Origin: Desulfobacteraceae bacterium
Lineage (GTDB): Bacteria > Desulfobacterota > Desulfobulbia > Desulfobulbales > Desulfobulbaceae
Direction of reading: 5' to 3'
Length of the DNA: 9,506 nucleotides
Assembly: GCA_022837185.1 (NCBI GenBank)
Contig: JALHJD010000101.1
Coordinates: forward strand, 1 to 9,506
The notes beneath the pieces are model-generated. The model made no database searches and was not told the DNA's origin. It worked only from the letters and a program-made list of their open reading frames with translations. The translations under genes were made by a program, and so were the position numbers. How positions within the stretch are numbered: position 1 is the first letter of the stretch; each line of letters starts with the position of its first letter. Below, one piece after another: positions 1 through 5,957 of the stretch.

Positions 1-1
1 T

Positions 2-628
2 CGATACTTCGCCTCCTGTACCGATCCCGAACAACTTGATTTTGTGTGGATTTCCCATTTTCACGGCGATCATTTCTTCGGCATGCCGCTTCTGCTGCTG
101 CGGCTCTGGGAAATGGGCCGGACCAGACCGTTGACCATCTGCGGTCAGCGCGGGGTGGGTGACAAGATAACCCGGACCCTGGACCTGGCGTTTCCCGGAT
201 TCGGCGCCAAACTCGCCTACCCGGTGGTGTACGAGGAAATTGAACCGGAAGCCCCCCGCCGGATTGGCGGGCTCTCGTTCCAGGCGGTGCAGACCGTCCA
301 TTCGGAGCGAAATCTCGGCCTGATGCTCGATGACGGTTCCAGGAGACTCTATTACAGCGGTGACGGCAGACCCTCCCGGGGTGTTGCCGAGCTTATCCGG
401 CAATGTGATATTGCCGTCCATGAAGCGTTCATGCTCAACGATGAATTCCCCTCCCACGGGTCAATCACCGGCTGCCTCGAGCTGGTCAGGGACTGCAGGC
501 TCTGCAAGCTGGCCCTGGTCCACCTGGAGCGAAAATTCAGGCGGGAACAGGCGGAGGTCATCGAAGGTATCCTTCAGGCCAATCCCCATCTTGTCCTGCC
601 CGTCCAGGGCACCCGGCTCACCGCCTGA
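2..628 (+). CDS. RNase Z-like metallo-beta-lactamase fold hydrolase (5' truncated)
   Basis: The reading frame is open from base 2, so the true start lies outside the window; 208 residues are visible. The zinc motif HFHGDH (HxHxDH) lies at the left edge. It is followed by a His in TVHSERN (base 299), the metal-bridging Asp in YSGDGRPS (base 362), HEAF, HGS, and a final His in LVHLERKF. This order matches ribonuclease Z (SGDTRP, HEATF, HST and a last H before an RY-like motif). True tRNase Z carries a long exosite arm between the second His and the Asp. Here only 21 codons separate them, so the arm is missing and tRNA 3'-end cleavage is doubtful. A general phosphodiesterase or other RNase Z-like hydrolase is more likely, presumably cytoplasmic. 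It ends 39 bases before the stop of the convergent neighbour. Family is fairly sure; substrate is unknown. Confidence 0.8.
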   Translation, partial: RYFASCTDPEQLDFVWISHFHGDHFFGMPLLLLRLWEMGRTRPLTICGQRGVGDKITRTLDLAFPGFGAKLAYPVVYEEIEPEAPRRIGGLSFQAVQTVHSERNLGLMLDDGSRRLYYSGDGRPSRGVAELIRQCDIAVHEAFMLNDEFPSHGSITGCLELVRDCRLCKLALVHLERKFRREQAEVIEGILQANPHLVLPVQGTRLTA

Positions 629-667
629 GGCCGGCCATCTCCTGACTGCACCCAGCGTCTTTCTGCA

Positions 668-1540
668 TTATCCGGCACCGTCGATCCGGCCGGCCGCTTC
701 CAGGCTTGACATGAAGGCCGCGGCGACCAGGGGATTGGCCGCAAAGGGCGGCAGTCCCAGATCGGCGGCGACCCGGCGGCACAACGCCATCCCGGTTTCC
801 CGGTGCTGATCATGAACGCGCAGCACCGCCCCATGAATTTTCTGCAGATACGCCCGGCCGGCCTCAATGCGCTGGTTGATTCTTTCCCGCCCGTAAATGG
901 GCGCTTCCCAGGAGGACAGCAGGGTGTCAACGTCCCGGGCGAGGCCGCTGATCCTGTCGATGGAGCGCAGGGAAACGGCGATGTCCTCATAGATCGGCAG
1001 GTCGCCGGGACAGGGAAGGGCGTCGCCGGTAAAGAGCAGTTGGCGGCCGGCAAAGTGCAGGGAGATGGACCCCCTGGAATGTCCAGGGGTGGCGAGCACC
1101 CGGCAGCGGGTTTCCTCGCCGAGCTCGATGAGCTGATCGTCTTCGAGAAGACCGTCAACGGTGACCGGTCCCTCGACCAGGGTGTCAAAACCGGGAACCG
1201 GCCGCGCCCGCTTCTGCTTCTCCGTATCTTCGATCCAGTCCTTTTCCAGGGGAGAGGCCAGCACCGTGCATCCGGTCAGGGCCCTGATCGTCCCGGCGCT
1301 GCCGATATGATCAGGATGGGAATGGGAAAGGATGAGGGTGGAAATTTCTTCCGGATCCCGGCCGGCGTCCCTGATGTATTGAAAAATGGGGAGATGGGCG
1401 CCGGCGACCCCCGAATCTATCAGGGTCAGGTCCCGGTCGAAAATCAGGGTGACGAAAACAGACCTGGGCAGCAGTTGGTCCGGCCCGAGAGGGACCTGAA
1501 AGGGAACCTCAAGGGTATGGATGTTCCTGGCGACGAGCAT
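668..1540 (-). CDS. MBL-fold metallo-hydrolase, class-B/glyoxalase II-like
   Basis: A 290-residue protein, probably a cytoplasmic zinc hydrolase of unknown substrate. The frame stays open upstream to an ATG at 1684, but the ATG at 1540 is chosen because GGGAGGAAACC, a good ribosome-binding site, lies just before it and the upstream residues look low-complexity and basic. Metal-site motifs visible are HSHPDH at residues 73-78, TPGH with His154, and TGD with Asp173. These are the standard ligands of MBL hydrolases such as glyoxalase II. The usual last ligand (PGHG-like) is not seen; its expected place reads LLSSWEAP. A helical C-terminal tail of about 70 residues contains His236, His243 and His246. 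It is convergent with the RNase Z-like gene and divergent from the beta-CASP gene. No signal peptide is seen. Thiol-ester, lactone or phosphodiester hydrolysis are all possible. Confidence 0.87.
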   Translation of the reverse strand: MLVARNIHTLEVPFQVPLGPDQLLPRSVFVTLIFDRDLTLIDSGVAGAHLPIFQYIRDAGRDPEEISTLILSHSHPDHIGSAGTIRALTGCTVLASPLEKDWIEDTEKQKRARPVPGFDTLVEGPVTVDGLLEDDQLIELGEETRCRVLATPGHSRGSISLHFAGRQLLFTGDALPCPGDLPIYEDIAVSLRSIDRISGLARDVDTLLSSWEAPIYGRERINQRIEAGRAYLQKIHGAVLRVHDQHRETGMALCRRVAADLGLPPFAANPLVAAAFMSSLEAAGRIDGAG

Positions 1541-1586
1541 GGTTTCCTCCCGCATCGATGGTATCTTCTCGCGCTCCGGTTTTTTT

Positions 1587-1615
1587 ACTGTACCCGCGGA
1601 CCGTGACGGGAGCAA
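1587..1615 (-). promoter_or_regulatory. Candidate sigma70 promoter of the MBL hydrolase gene
   Basis: On the - strand, TTGCTC (1615-1610) and TACAGT (1592-1587) are separated by exactly 17 bases. The -35 matches TTGACA at 3 of 6 and the -10 matches TATAAT at 4 of 6. Predicted transcription would begin near 1580, about 40 bases before the start codon at 1540, leaving room for the ribosome-binding site. The -35 matches weakly, so this is a prediction only. Confidence 0.35.
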
Positions 1616-1646
1616 TTTTTTTTTACGGGAGGACGACCGGGGTGCA

Positions 1647-1689
1647 ATGGCGGATTCCGCCATGCATGGCTGGCGGTATCGCACCGCCG
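1647..1689. promoter_or_regulatory. Cluster of overlapping palindromes with alternating TGGCGG half-sites
   Basis: TGGCGG-type half-sites occur four times in alternating orientation: TGGCGGA at 1648-1654, its inverse TCCGCCA at 1656-1662, TGGCGGT at 1671-1677 and its inverse ACCGCC at 1683-1688. The first pair forms a 17-base palindrome (1647-1663, 8-bp arms, one central base). GCCATGCATGGC at 1659-1670 is a perfect 12-base palindrome. It lies about 30 bases upstream of the candidate promoter of the leftward gene, so an operator is plausible. A small REP-like element is the alternative. Confidence 0.4.
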
Positions 1690-1767
1690 GCCAATTTGTT
1701 ATCTGATTACCACCAATTCTCAGCAGGGAATTTGTTATTGTTCACAATGAACTGTTTTTATGTGTTT

Positions 1768-1842
1768 TTGTCATTTCGACCGCAGGGAGAAATCTCACTT
1801 CATCGGCGCAAGGAGATTTCTCACATTCGTTCGAAATGACAA
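1768..1842. repeat. 75-base imperfect inverted repeat (interspersed-repeat-like)
   Basis: The outer arms TTGTCATTTCGA (1768-1779) and TCGAAATGACAA (1831-1842) are perfect 12-bp inverted repeats. Inner arms GAGAAATCTC (1787-1796) and GAGATTTCTC (1813-1822) pair over 10 bp. CTT/AAG adds three pairs, leaving a short loop. The arms are separated by 7- and 8-base internal loops. The TCATTTCGA plus GAGAAATCTC combination resembles, from memory, an interspersed repeat common in deltaproteobacterial and other genomes; family membership could not be checked. It has no coding content and could fold into a hairpin in a transcript from either side. Confidence 0.65.
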
Positions 1843-1857
1843 CATTATTCTTGGCAC

Positions 1858-1872
1858 TGGTAATAAATTTGC
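1858..1872 (+). promoter_or_regulatory. Possible sigma54-type promoter of the beta-CASP gene
   Basis: TGGTA at 1858-1862 and TTGC at 1869-1872 place GG and GC exactly 10 bases apart, as sigma54 (RpoN) promoters of the TGGCAC-N5-TTGCW type require. The -24 box departs from consensus at two positions and C follows TTGC instead of A/T. Transcription would start near 1884, about 115 bases before the start codon at 2000. No upstream activator site was recognised. Confidence 0.25.
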
Positions 1873-1999
1873 CGAGGATTGATGGTATTCAGCATTTGTT
1901 ATGGATTTTCTTTGCCTTTTCTGGTCAAATGGTCCGGAAAAATGAGCAATGAAGCGGATCGGCTTTGCCTGTTCCGCCAAGACCCGGACAAGGAGGCGT

Positions 2000-3391
2000 A
2001 TGCAGATAGAATTTCACGGGGCCAATAAAAACGTGACCGGTTCCTGCCACCTGGTCAAATGCAACTCCACGCAGATCCTTGTCGACTGCGGCATGTATCA
2101 GGGCGGCCGGGAACTGGAAGAGGAAAACAGCCAGGATTTCGGGTTCGACCCGGCCGCCATTGATTTTCTTATCCTCACCCACGCCCACCTGGACCATTGC
2201 GGCCGCATTCCCCTGCTGGTCAAGAGAGGCTTCAAGGGAAAGATCGTTTCGACCCCGGCCACCCGCGAACTCGCCCGGCTGGTCATGCTCGACTCGGCGA
2301 GACTGCAGGAGGAGGAGGCCGAATACAGGCTGAAAAAGGCGAAAAGGCACAACAACCGGACCGAAGATATCGTGCCGCTCTATGACACCCTCGACGCCCT
2401 CAACAGCCTGGATTATTTCACCGATATAACCGGTTTCCAGAAACGACACCGCCTGGCGGAGGGAGTCAGCATTACGTTCTACGATGCCGGCCATATCCTC
2501 GGTTCCGCGGCCGTGGCCATGGACCTGGAGGAGAGGGGGCGGAAGCGAAGGGTGCTTTTTTCCGGAGACCTCGGCTACAGCAACCGGATTATCCTGCGAG
2601 ATCCAGCCACTCCGCCGCATTCGGATGTCGTGGTCATGGAGACGACCTACGGCGACCGGCTGCACAAGCAGCTCGGACCGTCCATCGATGAACTGTACGA
2701 GGTTATAAACACAACCCTGGGGCGGGGCGGCAATGTCCTGATCCCGAGTTTTGCCCTGGAGCGGGCCCAGGAAGTCCTTTACCATCTCCGGGAAGGGGTG
2801 GAAAACGGCGCCATCCCTGAAACCATACGGGTGTACCTCGATTCGCCCATGGCCATTTCAGCCACCCAGATATTCCGCCGGCATCCCGAATGCTACGACG
2901 AGGAGGCCCTGCGGATTTTCCGGTCCGGGGCGGACCCGTTTGCCCTGCCCGGACTGCATTTCACCCGGGAGACGGCCGAATCCATAGCGATCAACCGATT
3001 TGAGGGCGGAGCGGTCATCATCGCCGGTTCCGGCATGTGCACCGGCGGCAGGATCCGCCACCATCTCAAGCACAATATCTGGCGCCGGGAAGCCAGCATC
3101 GTCTTTGTCGGCTTTGCGGCGAAAGGCACCCTTGGCCGGCGGATCATTGACGGTGAGAAAATGGTCAGGATTTTCGGGGAGGAAATCAAGGTCAGGGCGG
3201 ATGTCTACACGATCGGCGGCTTTTCCGCCCATGCTGATCAGAAGGAACTGCTGTCCTGGCACCGGCAGACCGGCAGCCCGGAAACAACCTTCCTGGTCCA
3301 TGGCGAGGAAAGCAGCATGGAAGCGTTCAAGGGGCTGCTCGACGGCACCACGGTGGAAGTGCCGGAACCGCATCAGGCTTACCCCTTATAG
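2000..3391 (+). CDS. Beta-CASP family MBL-fold RNA nuclease (TTHA0252/YSH1-like, COG1236 type)
   Basis: A 463-residue cytoplasmic protein predicted to cut or trim RNA. The ATG at 2000 is chosen over one at 1949 because AAGGAGG (1990-1996) lies just before it, although the spacing is short, and because MQIEFHGA...VTGS is the usual family start. The MBL core shows HAHLDH at residues 61-66, AGH with His165, and SGD with Asp190. The beta-CASP cap is inserted after this, with METTYGDR (Glu214), IPSFALERAQE near 248-258, YLDSPMA near 279-285, SGMCTGG near 344-350 followed by His354/355, FSAHAD with His410, and a final His434 in LVHGE. All catalytic positions expected for an active enzyme are present, and the length is normal for the single-domain bacterial and archaeal group. 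No KH domain is fused, so it is not an aCPSF1-type factor. It is divergent from the MBL hydrolase and convergent with the glt operon. Confidence 0.93.
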   Translation: MQIEFHGANKNVTGSCHLVKCNSTQILVDCGMYQGGRELEEENSQDFGFDPAAIDFLILTHAHLDHCGRIPLLVKRGFKGKIVSTPATRELARLVMLDSARLQEEEAEYRLKKAKRHNNRTEDIVPLYDTLDALNSLDYFTDITGFQKRHRLAEGVSITFYDAGHILGSAAVAMDLEERGRKRRVLFSGDLGYSNRIILRDPATPPHSDVVVMETTYGDRLHKQLGPSIDELYEVINTTLGRGGNVLIPSFALERAQEVLYHLREGVENGAIPETIRVYLDSPMAISATQIFRRHPECYDEEALRIFRSGADPFALPGLHFTRETAESIAINRFEGGAVIIAGSGMCTGGRIRHHLKHNIWRREASIVFVGFAAKGTLGRRIIDGEKMVRIFGEEIKVRADVYTIGGFSAHADQKELLSWHRQTGSPETTFLVHGEESSMEAFKGLLDGTTVEVPEPHQAYPL

Positions 3392-3398
3392 CAAAGTT

Positions 3399-3425
3399 GG
3401 CCGGGGGAGGCTGCCTCCCCCGGCC
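3399..3425. terminator. GC-rich hairpin between convergent genes
   Basis: A perfect 12-bp stem (GGCCGGGGGAGG and its inverse) with a CTG loop starts 8 bases after the beta-CASP stop and ends 17 bases before the stop codon of the convergent glt fusion gene. Being palindromic, it would form in transcripts from both strands. Neither side has a clear T-tract, although the - strand has a short ACTTT after the stem. It may act as a bidirectional stop or 3'-end stabiliser rather than a textbook intrinsic terminator. Confidence 0.5.
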
Positions 3426-3442
3426 GCCCGGTCTGCCGCCCC

Positions 3443-5803
3443 TTAGAACGGCCGCATGCTCCAGATCCCGCAGGGGCAGGTGTCACCACAGAAACCGCAG
3501 GCAATGCATTTGTTGTCGTCGGAAACATACTCATAGTCTACCCCGTCCCTGCCGGGGACGATCTCCCGGCGAAAAATGGCGTTGGTGGGACAGATGGTCT
3601 CGCACAGGTGGCAGTCCCGGCAGGAACCGCAGCTCAGACAGCGGGTCGCCTGGTCCTCCTGGGTCAGGCCCCTTGATGGGGAGGGATCATAGTGTTCCGT
3701 GGTCAGGGATTCGTACCTGATGACCTTCATGGTGAACGGTACCCACGGTTCCCCCTTGAGTGAGGCGACGATATATTGGGCCGTCCGTTTGCCCGCTCCC
3801 AGGGCGTTGGTGGCGAGGCCGGGCCGTTCGACGTCGCCCACGGCAAGAATTTTGTCGTCACTGGTGCGGCCTGCTTCGTCGGTCCTGATCCAGGCGGTCC
3901 CGCCGACGGTCACTGTTTCCACTGAGTCGGGCAGAAACCCAAGGCTGGGAACGTCGCCGATGGAAATGATGACGGTGTCCGCCGGGTAGAGCGTACCGTC
4001 ATCGCCGACCAGTCCCTCACTGTTCACTTCCCTGGTCAGGACCGGCCACCTGAAGGTGGCGCCGAGCGCTTCGGCGGCTTCCTTCTCCTTGCCGAAGGCA
4101 AGCGGCTTCTGAATATCGATCAGGGTGACCTGGTCGGCGCCCAGCCGGTATGCCTCGGCGGCGACGTCACATCCGACGTTGCCGGCGCCGATGATGACCA
4201 CCCTTTTACCGGTTTGCATCGGTTTGTCGCTCTTGGCCGCTTTCAGATATTCCAGGGCCGGAATCACCCTGTCGTGCCCGGGGAAGGGAATGATCCGCGG
4301 CTGATGGGTGCCGACGGCGATGACCACGTAGTCATATTCCTGTTTGAGCTGTTCCACCCGCTCCCTGCTCATCGACTCGCCGGTGTGGATATGGATGTTC
4401 GGGGTGGCCTTGAACCGGTCGATCTCCCGCTCCCAGATGGCCCGCGGCAGGCGCTCCCACGGAATTGTCTGGGCAAGCTTGCCGCCGATGTCCTGCGACT
4501 TTTCAAATATATGCGCTTCCACCCCGTTGAGGGCAAGATGCCAGGCGACCGCCATGCCGCCTGGGCCTCCCCCGATTATGGCCACCTTTCTGCCGGTGGG
4601 GGGGGGTGTTTTCAATGGTTCGGCGGTGTTGACCGCCCGGCCGAGCACCGAAACGTCAATGCTGAAATCGACTGCCTTTCTGGAGCAGTTCTCCATACAC
4701 AGGTTGGGACAGATGGTCCCGCAGACCGAGGCGGGCAGGGGGGTGTAGCGCAGGAGCATTTCATATGCCTCATCCAGCCTGCCTTCCCGGATCAGCCGCA
4801 GCCTGTCCACCGTCGGGATATGAATGGGACAATAAAACGTGCAGGGAGCAGCCGAGTCGCGGTTTACCCAGTAAGGCTTGCGCCGGCGCAGGTCACCGGT
4901 TTCGATGACGCCGATGACGCTGCGGTCGAGGCTCGGCGCCAGGTCGCGGAGCGGATCGCCGCCGCCGAAACCCTGGTTCCAGATCCTTTTGCGGAATTCC
5001 GCCATGGGCATCGGGCCGGAAAACATCAGGGCCCGTTCCTGCGGGGAGATGACCATGAGCAGTTTCCATTCCTCGCGGACACTCAGGGTGTCCAGCAGCT
5101 CCTCCCGCCCAACGGCCTTGAGAAAGTCCGGCATGCGGTCCATGAGCCATTGCCACTGCTCGTCGTCGGGATCGATCAGCTTGGCGTTGGTCCGGGAATA
5201 GGAGTCATCCGTTTCGCCGCGATAGTATATCCAGCCGCCGACCATGCCCACGCACGGGCGGTAACCGAGGACATTTTTCGGATTCTTCGGTTCAATGCCG
5301 CAGACGACACCGATGCCGCCGCAGTTGAATTCCGCGAAGGTGTCCCCCACCGAGCCGAGCACCCAGAGCTCGGGCCGTGAGTAATCGGGGTTCCATTTGC
5401 TCATGGTCAGGCCGCGGGAGCCGATGGAGCCGGCGATCATGACCCGGCCCCCCGCCATGGCGTTGCAGACGCCGTTGGTGGCATTGCCCTTGACGATGAT
5501 GTCGGCCCCGATGTTGAGGTATCCCACATCATCGGATGCCGGCCCCTCGCAGATGATGGTCGCGCCCGGCTGTCCCATGCAGCCGAGACGCTGCCCGACC
5601 GGGCCCCGAACCTGGATCCGCAGGGGATGGAGCTCGCTGCCCAGCCGCATGCCGATGTTATGCTGGCCGTAGGATTCCAGTATCAGCTCTTCGGACAGGG
5701 CGGCGGCAACCCGCACCTTTTCCTCGAAGATTTTCGAGGTCAGGCGGATGCCGTTCTTGTCCCGGCCGGCAACTTTTTTCGTTCTTTTTCTTGCTTTAGC
5801 CAT
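3443..5803 (-). CDS. gltD: Glutamate synthase GXGXG (GltB C-terminal) / GltD-like FAD-NAD(P)H oxidoreductase / 2x[4Fe-4S] fusion
   Basis: A 786-residue fusion of modules that are separate in most bacteria. Residues ~50-200 form the GXGXG beta-helix of the GltB C-terminus (repeated GADIIVKG, AGGRVMIAG, GGIGVV). A linker to ~315 leads to a GltD-like oxidoreductase with a Cys-rich entry (C321, C325, C361, C365, C369, C373). Its FAD site is VAIIGGGPGGMA (~407-418), its NAD(P)H site VVIIGAGNVGCD (~535-546), and a second FAD motif ILAVGDVERPG lies at ~652-662. The C-terminus is a ferredoxin domain with C728/731/734/738 and C766/769/772/776. It should pass electrons from NAD(P)H to the synthase subunit while the GXGXG part holds the complex. 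An in-frame TGA four codons upstream fixes ATG 5803 as the start, but no good ribosome-binding site precedes it. The usual RC..CG pair of the first GltD cluster is missing, while RCLSCG occurs at 721-726 before the ferredoxin domain, as I recall from DsrL-like proteins. Last gene of the operon. Confidence 0.9.
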   Translation of the reverse strand: MAKARKRTKKVAGRDKNGIRLTSKIFEEKVRVAAALSEELILESYGQHNIGMRLGSELHPLRIQVRGPVGQRLGCMGQPGATIICEGPASDDVGYLNIGADIIVKGNATNGVCNAMAGGRVMIAGSIGSRGLTMSKWNPDYSRPELWVLGSVGDTFAEFNCGGIGVVCGIEPKNPKNVLGYRPCVGMVGGWIYYRGETDDSYSRTNAKLIDPDDEQWQWLMDRMPDFLKAVGREELLDTLSVREEWKLLMVISPQERALMFSGPMPMAEFRKRIWNQGFGGGDPLRDLAPSLDRSVIGVIETGDLRRRKPYWVNRDSAAPCTFYCPIHIPTVDRLRLIREGRLDEAYEMLLRYTPLPASVCGTICPNLCMENCSRKAVDFSIDVSVLGRAVNTAEPLKTPPPTGRKVAIIGGGPGGMAVAWHLALNGVEAHIFEKSQDIGGKLAQTIPWERLPRAIWEREIDRFKATPNIHIHTGESMSRERVEQLKQEYDYVVIAVGTHQPRIIPFPGHDRVIPALEYLKAAKSDKPMQTGKRVVIIGAGNVGCDVAAEAYRLGADQVTLIDIQKPLAFGKEKEAAEALGATFRWPVLTREVNSEGLVGDDGTLYPADTVIISIGDVPSLGFLPDSVETVTVGGTAWIRTDEAGRTSDDKILAVGDVERPGLATNALGAGKRTAQYIVASLKGEPWVPFTMKVIRYESLTTEHYDPSPSRGLTQEDQATRCLSCGSCRDCHLCETICPTNAIFRREIVPGRDGVDYEYVSDDNKCIACGFCGDTCPCGIWSMRPF

Positions 5804-5957
5804 GGTGTACCGTCAAATAAGGATCCGGGCCAAAAAGAGCGGGCGGCACGGATGGTTTTTCCAGAGGTTCGTTTTCTTAATCAGCTCCGCCGCAGACGAC
5901 TGACAGGGCGGCAACCGCCCGCAGGGAACAAATTCATTCTCAACGCAACGCCGGGCA
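5804..5957 (-). other. 154-base intergenic gap inside the glt operon, with a hairpin
   Basis: The gap between the synthase and fusion genes is long for an operon. It holds a 6-bp perfect stem (GGGCGG / CCGCCC, 5906-5920, 3-base loop) not followed by a T-run, so it is not a clear terminator. It could be an mRNA processing or stability element, or the region could carry a secondary promoter; I recognised none. Confidence 0.4.

Larger units (their letters stand above)
1541..1999. other. Divergent intergenic region between MBL hydrolase and beta-CASP gene
   Basis: This 459-base spacer should hold the promoters of both divergent genes. It contains a candidate sigma70 promoter for the leftward gene, a palindrome cluster, a 75-base inverted-repeat element and a possible sigma54-like site for the rightward gene. 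The 9-mer ATTTGTTAT occurs three times on the + strand (1694-1702, 1730-1738, 1894-1902); in AT-rich DNA this may be chance. A weak TTGATG-N17-TGGATT pair begins near 1880 and is an alternative sigma70 promoter for the rightward gene. Short open frames here show no recognisable protein. Confidence 0.6.

Noticed and set aside
803..1606. 267-residue open frame on the + strand
   Set aside because: It is antisense to the MBL hydrolase; Gly/Pro/Arg-rich shadow composition and no motif.
1740..1752. GTTCA-CAA-TGAAC small palindrome as an operator
   Set aside because: The arms are only 5 bp in AT-rich sequence, with no promoter placed to use it; chance is likely.
1925..2785. 286-residue open frame on the - strand
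   Set aside because: It is antisense to the beta-CASP nuclease, which carries all the expected catalytic residues.
4214..5380. 388-residue open frame on the + strand
   Set aside because: It is antisense to the GXGXG/GltD fusion gene and has no family motifs.
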